Below, piece by piece: positions 23,067 through 35,120 of a DNA stretch of 64,000 bases. Each line of letters begins with the position of its first letter. The stretch's first letter is position 1. Made by a program: the position numbers and the translations under genes. The stretch is taken from NCBI GenBank assembly GCA_034440635.1, contig JAOTON010002231.1, positions 124,001-188,000 of the forward strand. Direction: 5' to 3'. The DNA comes from Lepas anatifera (lineage: Eukaryota > Arthropoda > Thecostraca > Lepadidae). Under the pieces are notes generated by a model. The model did not search any database, had not been told where the DNA came from, and saw only the letters and a program-made list of their open reading frames with translations.

Positions 23067-23871
23067 ACTGTATGGGTAATAGATTGGGGGTCCAATATTA
23101 TCCTGCATTTTGGTGTGTAGTTGTTTACTGAGCGTCGCTAGGATTATTTACAATTACAAGATAATATGATGCAAATAAAGGCATATATCGCGCAATGGGT
23201 ATTCGGGGGAGACAAACAAGGGAAAAATAAAACAAGCAGTTAAGCGGGGAAAATATGATTGCGCCCTTCGGCACAAGAGTGTCATGCTTTCTTCTTTAGA
23301 AGAGGGGCAACGGTCCCCTGCCGCAACCTCTTGGATCCTCCCACATAGTTTATTTCATTTCATTTATTTTGTCTATCATTTGACCTCCATTTCTCTTCAG
23401 AACTATGTGCCATTATGTACCATGTGCTGTACGAGCCCCACATGCGAACATTTACGATGCATTTCAAAATTTGATACAACCAATTCCACTCTTTCCAGGG
23501 CGTAGACTGAACCTGCTTGTAATATTAGCCTGGTCTGGATTTAGGTTTTTCATTATATAACAACGGATTGCTGCTCATTTGATGAACTTTTCAGTGCTGA
23601 TTACGATGCGCTCTTTCAGAAATGTAATTTTCGAAAAACTTTTGGTGGCCCACTCGAGTTGAAGGTTTTTCATTTTGCCCAATTTTCCACTTTCTGGCTC
23701 ACCATCAACGCATATTACCAACGAAGTGCAAAATTGCACTGGGCTGGTAGTTTGCTTCGTTGGTGTTTCATTTGCTTTGTTCTTCTTGGTATAACTTGCA
23801 CACATAACGGTTATTTTCGCTTTATTATATCTGCTTCGAGTTGAGTTTACACTGGCTCTCCATAGATGGCG
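23067..23871. other. Unassigned stretch
   Basis: AT-rich sequence with no gene or element boundary that I can support. Confidence 0.4.
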
Positions 23872-24785
23872 TGACATGGTAAGTAAATACTGATTTCCTC
23901 GGGGACCGGAAATATGAACAGCGACGCGAAAGGTGAGAAACAATTGCAATTTGGATTGTATAAACGCACTTAAAGAGCTGTTTTCAAGCAGCACTGAAGT
24001 TGTGAACGCTGTTTCTCTCGCATTTGAAGCATGTCATGCCCAAACATGCTGCTGAAGTCACGACCATAACACTTTACCAATAGGCGCAGGAATCGTGGGG
24101 CAGTGGTGGTGGCTGTTGCACCCAACTTTCAGAGTGTGGTAGCAGCTCCACCCCCTCCCGTTTGATTCTCGATTCTGGAACTTTCTATTAACATTTAAGC
24201 GATATGCATAATCACCCCAGACCACACCAACGCGGAAGCCCCTTCCTCCAACTTACATCTTTCCTCCGACAAAAATAGTTCCTCTGGCTATGCCCTCACC
24301 GACTGAATTCTTCTGTATTTCCGCAAAAAGACTCTGTAGCAACCCTACTTTGACTAAAGTGCGAGGCGATCAGTTTTGAGACTAGTGGCCTCTAGCCCAG
24401 TCTGTTCTGACATATTTAGAGGTCATTGTGGCCCAGAAGATAATTATTTGTTTTACGTATACGGATAGGATTTATAATTTGTAATGTCGTGGTCTAGCAG
24501 AAGAATTCGAGTGGTTTGGCATTATGCAAACATTTTTTACACATATGGCATTGTTCACCAGGTTGTAAGGACTGAAGAAAATATGTTGTATGGAATCATA
24601 AAATAAGCTTTCCAACGTTTACGCACCTTGCACTAGCTGCATTGGAAAAAGAACATACCGGCATAATATAAGTGCTTACGTCATGTTTTCAATTCAGTTT
24701 TATGTTTCCTCTGGTCAAAATTGAAAATGAACGGACGGCTATATCTGCGAAAAATGAAGGAGCCTTACTGTGAATTTGGTATGTC

Positions 24786-25085
24786 ATGGGGCGCTTTCTT
24801 ATGACAAAAATTGAACTCATGGAGAAGCGGAGCAAAGATGAGCGTCATATTCCTATGGAAGAATGCAACAACAGGGTAACGGGTGAGGTTATGGATGTAT
24901 GTGCCAGCTTCTCACTCCATACACGTGCAAATCAGGCCATGCTGAAGGAACTAAGAGGGCTTTGGAAAGAACGGGAGACAAAAAAGAAGAATGCTAACAG
25001 GTTTGGCAAGCGAGCTACTATACCAACTGCTGCAATGGATTCGCTGTTTGATACCCGTATCCGAGAACGTAAACGCCTGGACTAG
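24786..25085 (+). CDS. Uncharacterised 99-aa frame in the left palindrome arm
   Basis: An ATG-initiated frame is highly charged (EKRSKDERHIPMEE, LWKERETKKKNANR, RIRERKRLD) and may be helical. I recognise no family. The right palindrome arm keeps the part encoding IELMEKRSKDE in inverted form but has lost the middle, so only the left arm retains the full frame. It could be the remnant of a transposon-encoded protein. No promoter or splice evidence was seen. Confidence 0.25.
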   Translation: MGRFLMTKIELMEKRSKDERHIPMEECNNRVTGEVMDVCASFSLHTRANQAMLKELRGLWKERETKKKNANRFGKRATIPTAAMDSLFDTRIRERKRLD

Positions 25086-25395
25086 CAGAAAACAGTGTTT
25101 CTGGCCGACCAGTCAAGTGCCAGACGTCTTCAGACAGGCATCCTCGATCAGGAAACCACAACACGATGACAGAGGAGAGCTCAGCGAGCGGGTGGAACAG
25201 TCATAAGAGGAGAGTTCGTTACCTCCCCAAGCCAACAGGCAACGACCGAGACAGCAAACACGCATGTGGAAACTGGCGTTTCAGGTAACGCTATCATCTA
25301 CTAAGCCATAATGACTCGGTAATCCCGATCAAAGGGATATTATCTGTGTATGAGCAATGATATTTTCAGAAACCAGTCTGCTCATAAATTCTAAC

Positions 25396-25410
25396 TGAAC
25401 GCCCACCGGT

Positions 25411-25447
<37 letters not shown>

Positions 25448-25640
25448 AACACTATCCAAATCCTTCACAGCCCATAACTCATAAACCATAAGAAATGATC
25501 GGCATTGCTTGTCGTTCTTCTATGGCCTATCATTCCTGATGGTTTGTGAGTTATGGACTGTGAAGTCCAAGTCGTTCACAGTGTGAACGACTTGGACAGT
25601 GATTTAAAAAAATACATATATAGCTTCTGGGTGTTCTACT
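25396..25640. repeat. Palindrome loop with TA microsatellite and hairpins
   Basis: A run of alternating T and A spans about 25416-25444. A stem pairs CTTCACAGCCCATAACTCA (near 25461) with TGAGTTATGGACTGTGAAG (near 25549). A short perfect palindrome, GTCGTTCACAGTGTGAACGAC with its central bases shared, lies near 25571-25591. Confidence 0.7.
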
Positions 25641-26719
25641 AAAATTGATGAGCAGACTGGTTTCTCAAAATGTAATTGCTCATACACAGACAATATCCCT
25701 TTGATCGGGATTACCAAGTCATTATAGCTTAGCAGATGATAGCGTTACCCGAAACACCAGTTTCCACAGGCGTGTTTGCTGTCTCGGCCGTCGCCTGTTG
25801 ACTCGGCGAGGTGACGGCTGCTCCTCTCATGACTGCATCCATAACTTCAGCCGTTACCCTGTTATTTCATTCTTCCATAAGAATATGGCTCTCATCTTTG
25901 CTCCGCTCCTCCATGAGTTCAATTCTTGTCATAACAAAGCGCCCTATGACATATGAAACTCACGGTGGGGCTCTTTTATTTTTTGAAAATATTATTGTCC
26001 GTCCATGTTCAATTTTTTCAGAGGAAACATAAAACTGGAAGGGGAACATAACGTAGAGCTTGGATTATGCCGGTATGTGGATCATCCAATGCGACTAGTG
26101 CAAGATGCCTAGCCGTTGGAAAGCTTATTTTAGGATTTTTAGGATTTCATACAACATATTTTCTTCAGTCTTTAAAACCTGGCGCAAACCTGTCATGTTT
26201 GTATAGAATGTTCGTATAATGAAAAACCACTCGAAATTTTCTGCAGGATCACAACATTAAAAACTATCAATCCTATCGGTATACGAAAAACAAATAATTA
26301 GAATTTTTGGGCCACAACGGCCCCTAAATATGTCAGAGCAGACTGGGTTAGACATCACTGGCCTCAAAGCTGATACCCTTGCACTTCAGTCAAAGTAGTC
26401 TTGCAGAGTATTTTTGGCGCAAATACGGAAGAATTCAGTCGGCGAAGGCATACGTGGAAAAACTATTTTAGTCGGAGGAAAGGTCTAAGTTGGAGGAAGG
26501 GGCTTCCGCGTTGGTATGGCCGGGGGTGATTAGGCATATCGCTTAAAATTTAATAGAGAAGTTCCAAAATCGGCTCAAACCGGAGGGGGTTGGAGCTGCT
26601 GCCACACTCTGAAAGTTGGGTGCGACAGCCACCACCACTGCCCCTTCGGTTCCTGAGCCTATTGGTAAAGGGTTATGGTTGGGATTTCAGCAGCAGTAAC
26701 ATGTTTAAGTATGGCATGC

Positions 26720-28745
26720 TTAACCCTCCCCCACCGGGGCTATCGATGGTCCCCTAGGTTTTCCCGGATTGCAGAAAAAACGACGAGGCGCAGCACCGCG
26801 GTTGAGGGCTCTACCTCTCACCCCATCATTTTCCCACCATCCCGAAATTTTTACCTCGGGTCACCAAGTCAGGTCACCAGGCGAGGTCGCCAAGGTCACC
26901 TGACTTCAACTTTGAGCTCTATAAGAGCTACATTTCGAAGTCGATCAATTTGAAACTTCCTACACTTCATGACCTCTTCAGGTCTACAAGGCTTATATCC
27001 GGAACTTTTCGATTTCGTGACCTGAGGTCAGGTCACAGGTAACCTTTCCCATTGAAAAGGATGGGAAAAGCTGTCTTATAATCTAAAAGTCACAAAACTG
27101 TTGAAAATGCTCGGCTTGCTCGAAAGCTTTTTGGGAACCCCTTCACATCCCGGGGTCTATTTTCCCTTCGACCGCTCCGAGGTCATCAGGTCCCGAGGTC
27201 AAAACAGGATTTTGACAATAATTTTTACCTAATTAATCCGCGCCCCACCGGGGTCACGCCACCTTTCACCACCGGGGCCATCGATGGCCCCCTCTAACTC
27301 CAAAAATATGGGGGTTAACGCAAATCTGCAAAGTGCATTAGAAAGCTCGCGTGAATTCAGTGAGAAATTACTTCTCATTTTTAAGCGCTCAGGTCAATGG
27401 TTTGACCTCCAGAGGTCAAGAAAGTTCACGATGGGCTATTTTCACCCAAATATGCAATGCTTAAGAAAACTGGGCATAACTCCTTACGCCATTAGAGCTG
27501 TTGAGATCTGGTTAAGTAAATTTGATAGGAAATTGCCAGACCTTTTTTCGCTAAGAAGAATCTAAAGCCCTCCCGCCAGTGTTTTGATCTCCAGAGGTCA
27601 CCTCGTGACCTAATATGACCTGAGGTCACGAAAGGTCCGAAAGTGATCTTGCCGTATATCAAATGAAAGCCAGTGCCAAGGCAAACACGATGGTGTTTGC
27701 TTCACCGCTTTAACTTAATTAGGTCAAAAGTTATTGTCAAAATGCTGTTTTTGACCCCTGGTAACCTTGGATGACCTTGAAAAAGTCAAAGGGAAAATAT
27801 AACCCCTGGGATCCGTGAAAGGGAGTACAAAAATGCTGTTCTGAGCAGTCTGACTATTTTCGATCATTTTTCTGGCTTTTAGATCATGAGAGAGCTTTTC
27901 CCATGCTTTTCAAATGGGAGAGGTCGCCTCGTGACCTGACCTCAGGTCACGAAATCGAAAAATCCCGGATATAAAAGTTGTAGATCCTGGAAAGGTCATG
28001 AAGTGTAGCAAGTTTCAAATCGATCGACTGAGAAATATAGCTCTTATAGAGCTTCAAAGTTGAAGTCAGGTGACCTTGATTGACCTCACCTGGTGACCTG
28101 ACCTAGGGTGACCCGGGGTAACAAATTTTCAGGGGTGATGGGAAAATGATGAGGTGAGAGATAGAGCCCTCAACCGCGGTGCTGCGTTTCGTCGTTTTTC
28201 TGCTATCTCGAAAAAACCTTAGGCGGGCCATCTATGGCCCCCGGTGGGGCGAGGGTTAAACTAGAGCACTGCAACAAACACCATCGTGTATGTCTCGTCA
28301 CTAGCTTTCATTTGATATACGGCATAGTCACTTTCTGACCTTTCGTGACCTCAGGTCATATAAGGTCATGAGGTGACCTCTGAAGGTCAAACCACTGGCC
28401 GGAGGTCATTACGTTCCGCATAGCGGGAAAAGGTGTGATGTTTTCCTATCCAATTTACTTTACCAGATCTCAATAGCTCTAATTGTATAAGAGTTATTCC
28501 CAGTTTGCTTACGCATTGCATATTTGAGTGAAAATAGCCGATCTTGACCTAACTTGACCTCTAGAGGTCAAACCATTGACCTGAGCGCTTAAACATACTA
28601 ATTAATTTCTTACTGAATTCACGCGAGCTTTTGAAAACACTTTGCAGATTTGCGCTAACCACCATATTTTCGGAGTTAGAGGAGGGGACATCGATGGCCC
28701 CGGTGGGGTGAAGGTGGCGTCGGACCCCGGTGGGGCGCGGGTTAA
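26720..28745 (-). mobile_element. TTAA family 1 copy 3 (outer, split by copy 4)
   Basis: In reverse orientation it starts TTAACCCTCCCCCACCGGGG (26720) and ends GGTGGGGCGCGGG then TTAA (28742-28745). Its two halves, 26720-27236 and 28256-28745, are separated by copy 4, which entered at an internal TTAA (ACCTAA/TTAA/ACTAGAGC; unsplit copies read CTAATTAAGCTAGA). It lies in the right arm of the large palindrome; the left arm has GACATGCTTCAAATGCGAGA near 24010-24040 at the corresponding position, without the insertion. Confidence 0.85.
27233..28259 (+). mobile_element. TTAA family 1 copy 4 (nested inside copy 3)
   Basis: It begins TTAATCCGCGCCCCACCGGG and ends GGTGGGGCGAGGG then TTAA (28256-28259). 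The full-length interior matches the other copies. It sits at the internal TTAA of copy 3 and in the opposite orientation, so it arrived later. Confidence 0.9.
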
Positions 28746-28893
28746 AATATTCGAGAAACAGTGTTTACAACTTCAGTGCTGCTTAAAAACAGCTTTTTAA
28801 GCGTGTTTATACAATCCAAATCGCAATTGTTTCTCACATTTCGCGTTGCTGTTCAATTTCCGGTTCCCGAGGACAATCAGTATTCACTTACCA

Positions 28894-30419
28894 CGTAGGG
28901 ACCGGGGCTAGTTGAACATGATTTTGTTTTGGTCGATATCTCAGAGATGGCTAAGGGTATAGACTTGTTCTGCCATTGCTGGAGAGCCTATTCTTTTGGC
29001 TTTTAAGTGATGCTGTGCCAACGCTTGAATGTTGTCGCTGTGAGATATTTGATCATGAATAGGTCAGTCAAATGGCTCAACTCGCCCCGTGTGGGGTAAG
29101 TTGAGCCACGTCGGTACGTTGAGCCGCTTAACGAGGTATGTCCTATTTTCCATGTTTATTACCCAAACACAAATATTCTCACCTGTCACTGGTACAGTTT
29201 TACACACAAACTTTGAGAATCACCCGTACAAGACGATGGGCCATCACGCACTCCTGGTACTGTACCATTGTTCAACCGGGCGGCTGTTTGAAAGTGTCGC
29301 AGACACCGGCTAGTGTTCATTTTCATGCTGAACCCTCGACATCTTTGTAAAGCTTCCTCCTAACATTTATTTGCTTCATTTTGCTGTTATTGCACCCACC
29401 TTCCTTTGCTTCTAGCCTTTGCCATCTGTTACCTTGGTCCTTGCTGGTTTCTTTTTACTCTTTTCCGCCTCCTCTTCCAAGCTGTTTTTGGTATATCCGC
29501 AACACTGCTGCTTTCCTCTGACGCGAGATTCTCTTCCTCGGCCTCAGCTCTTTAGCAACGGGCAGACTGCTGCAGGCGAGAACGTATGGCAGTAGGGCAG
29601 GATCAGGACAGATATTTCACGTGAGGGTCATGGCAGACTGCTGCTCATTGATTTGTCGGGAGATTCTGCTGCGTATACGGCTCAGGCCCATCTGTGGAGA
29701 GGTCCAGCTCTGCTACCATGGCAGGCTCTGCTAAGATCCAGTCCAGGACTAGGCTTCCAGAGTTGATTCGTTGATCTTCCGGCAAGCTGGACCGTGCTGA
29801 TTTTCGGTGCTGAGATGTTCGTAGACTTCCTGACATTTAGAACCTACTGGGGGCTCTTCAAGTCGATCCGTCTGTTGGGCCGGTGTCCGCTGGGAATCAG
29901 GTATAGCCCAGAGGCACTACCTGACGTTCCAGGCATGCTGGACCCACTAGCGGATCCAGAGGGGAGGGGAGAGGTGGCCATGTCCCCAAATAGCGAAATT
30001 TTGCTGATGTTCTTAAAAAACTATATTTTTACTATTTTTCCCGAGTTGCCTCCCAAACGGCGCTCCTGCGCCTGCCAGTGGCTGGGCCCTGCTGGAAGTC
30101 TGGGTGGAATCACGGAACAGTGTTTATTTGAGAAAACGGGGAAAATCGGCATATAGTGGGTAAAATTTGAACGTTTTGCAGGAAAGGCCAAGGCCCCTGC
30201 ATCCTCTGGAGTTGGAGGGGCTTTAAAGAAAAAGGGGGGCCAAAAAAAGGCTGACTTTCCATTATTAATCAGCCTAATAGCAGGTCAGGGGCCGGTAATG
30301 GGACATTTAATCGTTAAGTGTGAAAAGAAAAAACACCAAAAGCCCAGTGTTTTTCTCGTTGGTACTATGGGTTGATGTAGCTTAAGTGTTTTGAAAATAA
30401 ACAGGAAAAATCCGAAGCT
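28894..30419. other. Unassigned stretch with possible transposon ends
   Basis: No gene is recognised. Near 29070 GGCTCAACTCGCCCCGTGTG is followed by GGGGTAAGTTGAGCC, an inverted pair; a related GGCTCAACCTACCCCAACA occurs at 30682. Near 29945 GCGGATCCAGAGGGG resembles a hAT-like end. None of these could be paired into a defined element. Confidence 0.35.
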
Positions 30420-30622
30420 GGTGGTAAATGCCTTTCCCCTTCGCCAATGAGTCGACCCGATAGCAGACATTTTGGACACAACTGCCCGGCCGAATAGCGT
30501 CGCCAACTATATCCCTGTTGGAAGGTTTCCGAAGCCAGCTTGCTCTTTCTTTGATCGGAAGCCGCCCAGTCTTGAACACGGGTTAGCCGCATGGAAAGTG
30601 TGCGTGCTTTCCACTACACCAC
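30420..30622 (-). mobile_element. tRNA-derived SINE copy 2 (diverged)
   Basis: Minus strand: tRNA-like head GGTGTAGTGGAAAGCACGC, B-box-like GTGTTCAAGACTGG, then the family body (GGCGGCTTCC, CCTTCCAACAGGG, AGTTGGCGACGCTAT). It is the most diverged of the four copies, and a different head sequence replaces the CTTTCACGC loop of the others. Confidence 0.55.
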
Positions 30623-31933
30623 AGTGCCCCATTAGTTTGGGGGAATTGAGGTATTCCATTCTTCTTCCGGGCGCGTTGATCATGGCTCAACCTACCCCAA
30701 CACCCTCGTGGTTCACTTCCCCGACCCCGCCAATCCAGGCAGCTGACGCAGAAATTGGGTGATCAGTTCTCATAGTTTTCGGCCCAAATAAGGCGTAAAT
30801 ACCTGCATTCAACTCATTTAGTACGGCTAATCTTATCTCTAATATCAATAGTGAATCCAATGAAAAAAACCTAAATCCGGACCAGGCTATTGTAATATCT
30901 AACGTTGAACACCAGCACGATGTTTTTATTACATATCTATGTAAACAACCTGGACGTGCTGTCTTTGCCAAACACTTTTCAAATAATGAGCAAGATATTC
31001 CACTCAACATTGTGAGTACCTCCTATCGTAGGTGTTGAAAAGGCATCAGAGAATTCAGCGACTACGTGCGGGTGTGTTCTGCGTCACTAGTTCGAGAGAC
31101 TTTTGTGTGGTCTCTCGACCCGATAGTGCCGAAAATGATGTAGAAGCTAGTAAGAGCGCTGTAAATTTTGTAACTAAATCTGTGCCATGATAATGTAAAG
31201 GCTTTTCCAAGACAGAGCCCCCGTGTTTATATCCGAATGTGGCGGCTGCATAATGCCTCAGAAAACTTTGATATGGGTGCAGAATTTTGGTGAATGCGTG
31301 CCGCAGTTGAGAACATGTTCGGTGATTATGTGTTACACTCGTGAACTAATATAAATATAAATATAGAAATGTTCATTCACCATTACTTTTTACGACCAAC
31401 TGGGTGGAGAAAAGGGTCGCAAGAAAAAGGACGCTAAGATACGGGGTCACAAGTGAGGAGTCAATCTACACTAACACCATAAGACGGCATAAATACATGT
31501 GTATTGATACCCTGATTTAGAGTACCTCGCAAGAGATACACCGTAAAGCAGTACATGTACTCCTGAAAGGGTGGTCAGGTAAGGAGTCTGATGGGTGTCG
31601 TGACTCCTTTTGATGAGGGTCGTGACTCCTTTCGATGGGAGTCATCTCTTCTCCCAACCCTACAAAAACTATCAAATACGGTGTCTGACCCTGTATTGAC
31701 ACCGGATTCGGTGGTAGTGACACTGCTTGACGGGGTTGGCCGAACTCCCCTCCAGTGGGGACGTTTTGATGGTGTCACAAAATAGCAAAAAGGTGTCATT
31801 TTTTCTATCAGTGTATATTGGAGAAATCAAATGGATGATGCAAGTGCAAGAAGATGAAGACCGAAAATCCCTACAAAAACTAATCCATGGGTCAATCAAC
31901 GAAGGAGCAGCGGAGGTCACAGCGAACATTCGT
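30623..31933. other. Unassigned stretch
   Basis: No gene recognised. The 31520-31810 part shares degenerate GTGACTCCTTTCGATG-type units with 22075-22210. The segment 31880-31935 has an inverted copy inside a TTAA element at 32456-32512. Confidence 0.4.
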
Positions 31934-32176
31934 TTAACCCGCGCCTCACTGGGTTCCGGCGCCACCTCCACCCCACCGGGGGAGAGCCATCGATGTCTCC
32001 GAAAATATCGACTACCTCCGAAAATATGGGAGTTAGCTCAAATTCGCAAAGTGCATTTCAAAGCTCGTGAGGATTCAGCATTATTTAACTCACATATTTA
32101 GGCGCTCAGGTCAATGGTTTGACTTGCAGAGGTCAAGTTAGGTCACGATAGGCTATTTCCACAAAAAATGCAATGC

Positions 32177-33258
32177 TTAACCCGCGCCCCACCGGGTGTC
32201 CGGCGTCACCTTCGCCCCACCGGGGAACCGTCGATGGCCCCCCTCTAACTCCGAAAATATGGGGGTTAGCGCAAATCTGTAAAGTACATGAGAAAGCTTG
32301 CACGAATTCAGTAAGAAATTACTGTTGTTTTCACTCAAATATGCAATGCTTAGGAGAACTGGGCATAACTCTTATGCCATTAGAGATATTGAGGTCTGGT
32401 AAATTACACAATCACATCAATAACTCACACGATGGTAATATATTGAGCTCTGGTAAAACGAATGTTCGCTGTGACCTCCGCTGCTCCTTCGTCGATTCAC
32501 CCTTGGATTAGGTCTGGTAATTGGATAGGAAAATGACAGACCTTTTTCCACTTTGTGGCAAATAATGACCTCCCGCCAGTGGTTTGACCTCCAGAGGTCA
32601 CTTCAAGACCTCATATGACCTGAGGTCATCAAAGAACAGAAAGTGACCTTGCCGTATATCAAATAACATCCAGTGATATGACATACACGATGGTATTTGA
32701 TTCAGTTCTCAAGCTTATTTAGGTCTAAAGTTATTGTCAAAATACTGTTTTTGACCCTTGGTGACCTTGGATGACCTCGAAGAACTCAAAGGGAAAATTT
32801 TACCCCTGGGATCCATGAAAAGTTGTCCAAGAACGCTTTTTCTGAGCAAGCCGAGCATTTGCAATCGTTTTTGTGACTTTTAGATCATAAGACAGCTTTT
32901 CCCATCCTTTTTCAAAGAGAGAGGTCACCTCGTGACCTGACCTCAGGTCACGAAATCGTAAACTCCCGGAAATACACTTGTAGATCCTGGTGGGGTCATG
33001 AAGTGTAGGAAGTTCCAAATCCATCGACTGAGAAACGTAGCTCTTATAGAGCTCAAAAGTTGAAGTGAGGTGACCTTGGTTGACCTCGCCTGGTGACCTG
33101 ACCTTTGGGGACCAGGGGTTAACACATTTCAGGGATTATGGGAAAATGATTGGGTGAAAGATAGAGCCCTCAACCGCGTTGCTGCGTCACGTCGTTTTTC
33201 TGTTATCTCGAAAAAACCTAAGGGGCCATCGATGAGCCCCCTGTGGGGCGAGGGTTAA
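32177..33258 (+). mobile_element. TTAA family 1 copy 6 (nested inside copy 5)
   Basis: It begins TTAACCCGCGCCCCACCGGG and ends GTGGGGCGAGGG then TTAA (33255-33258). It is inserted in the same orientation as its host. It carries an extra block at about 32404-32515, part of which is an inverted copy of the DNA flanking copy 5. Confidence 0.9.
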
Positions 33259-33634
33259 GAAACCTGAGCATAGCTCTTATGCCATTAGATCTATTGAGCC
33301 CTGGTTGACACCATTTGATAGGGAAATGTCAGGGCCTTTTCCGTTACCTGGATCATAATAAACTCAGGCCAGGGGTTGGTCCTCTAGAGGTCTCCTCATG
33401 GCCTAATATGACCTGAGGTGACGAAAGGTCAGAAAGTGACCTTGCTGTATACAAATAAAAGCCAGTGACGAGGCATACGCGATGACGTTTCATTCAGTGC
33501 TTTGCCTTGATTAGGTCAAATGTTATCTTAAAAATTCTGTTTTGACCCCGGGTGGCCTGTGATGACCTCAGATAGGTCAAAGGGTAAAGATCGCCCCTGG
33601 GATCCGTGAAAGGGTGAAAGGGTGTTGTTGGTCC

Positions 33635-35120
33635 ACATCTTCAAAACGTCATCAACTGTTCACTGCGTACTGGCGAGGTACCTCCACAGTGGAAGGAGGC
33701 CTCAGTGATCCCACTCTACAAAAAAGGCGACCGCACTGATCCCGGGAACTTCCGGCCAATTTCTATCCTTAGTGTGGTTTGCAAACTGTGCCAGAAGGTA
33801 GTATGTCTCCAACTATCGTCCTATCTCGAGAAAAACCACATACTGTGCGATAACCAGCACGGTTTCAGATCAGGACATTTAACTGAAACAGCAATGCTAG
33901 AAACGGTTAATTTCATTTCCGACAGCATGGATCAAGGACACATCACTACCATCTTAACAGCTGACACATCGCGCGCGTTTGACAGCGTGGAACACTCGCG
34001 CCTACTCCAGAAGCTAGGGTGGTATGGCATAGACAAACACTGGTTCAAAGACTGGCTCAAATAGGACTCAAAACAAATTTCACAAATGACCTGGCATCTC
34101 ACTTGTCTTCGGGCAAGCTCATCATGTACGCGGATGATGCACAGTTCCTAGACTCAGACACTGTGGCAAACATCTGCCACCTAAAACTGCGTGTGGAAAG
34201 TACGCTTAGACTAGCCCACGACTGGTTTACTCAGAATCGGGTCAAAGTAAACCCCAGCAAAACTGAGCTTCTCGTTGTAAAGTCGATCCGGAACAGGTGT
34301 GAACCGAACCTCACTATTCAGTTCGGTAGCACCCTCATCAAACCCACATCATATGCTAAGATCCTCGGTGTCTACGTCGACTCAGCCCTGACCTGGGAAA
34401 AACAAGTATCGCAAGTAACTCGTCGCTGTTACGGCATCCTAATTGGATTATATCGCTTAAGCCGCAAAATCCCACCAGAGATCAGAAAACTTCTTGTTCA
34501 GGCCCTTGTGTTCCCACATATACAGTATTCTTTGACTGTGTGGGGAGGATGCAATGTCACTCAAAAACATCGCGTCCAGAAAGTTTTAAATTTTGGCGCA
34601 CGTATCGTAAAGGGACTGAGCAGGCGTGAGCACGTGACCCCAGCCCTGCAATCCTTGGGCTGGCCGACGTTTCCCAATTCGCTAAAGAAACGGGACATAA
34701 AAGTTATTAAAACACTGCTCTCCGACGACTCTGGAAGTGCACTGTCACGGTCAGTTTCGCGTCGCTCCGAAATCTCTAGCCGGATCACACGCGGGACTGA
34801 CCGTGATATGCTAGAACTCCCAAGGGTGCGAACGGAGCAAGCCAAGCCTAGTTTTCGCTTCAGAGGGGTAGAAGCATGGAACAGTGGGATGAGAGAGAGC
34901 TAAGTATATGTATGGTGGTTATTTAGGAAAGAGGATAGGCTAAAATGAACTAGCGCATTTCTTTTAAAATTGTTATCTACAACGGTCATGTTCTGTAAAG
35001 TATTGTGTGGTTTACGGAAGTGTGTGCTCCCTATGTGTGCTGTGTCCTTGTAATTGAGGGCTGAAAAGCCATATCTTATGGAGACTTCAATATACATCTG
35101 TAGTCGCCTCCACTTGTTGG
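33635..35120 (+). mobile_element. CR1/L2-like LINE, 5'-truncated with internal RT deletion
   Basis: Plus strand: PLYKKGDRTDPGNFRPISIL (33708) and NQHGFRSGHLTETAMLE, then LTADTSRAFDSVEHSRLLQKLG with the first catalytic region. The frame stops at 34062. It resumes with TNDLASHLSSGKLIMYADDAQ (near 34090), so the stretch with the expected GVPQGSVLGPLLF motif is deleted. The C-terminal part is intact to 34903 (ILGVYVDSALTWEKQ, FPHIQYSLTVWGG, FRFRGVEAWNS). A 3' untranslated part follows to about 35120. It sits inside TTAA copy 5. Confidence 0.85.

Larger units (their letters stand above)
23872..28893. mobile_element. Large palindromic element (arms about 1.2-1.5 kb) carrying nested TTAA elements
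   Basis: The left arm (about 23872-25395) reappears inverted at about 25640-28893. Matched blocks include GGTAAGT(A/G)AATACTGAT at the outer ends, CAACTTTCAGAGTGTGG against CCACACTCTGAAAGTTG, and GATCAAAGGGATATTATCTG(T) against (A)CAGACAATATCCCTTTGATC. The loop (about 25396-25640) contains a TA microsatellite and its own hairpin. The right arm lacks about 300 bp present at 24899-25205 of the left arm but has gained 2 kb of nested TTAA family 1 DNA at 26720-28745. Long inverted arms around a short loop suggest a foldback-type transposon or an inverted duplication; no transposase was recognised. Confidence 0.7.

Noticed and set aside
29070..30720. A 1.65-kb element bounded by GGCTCAAC...CCCC strings
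   Set aside because: The two ends are only loosely similar and the orientation and target duplication could not be established.
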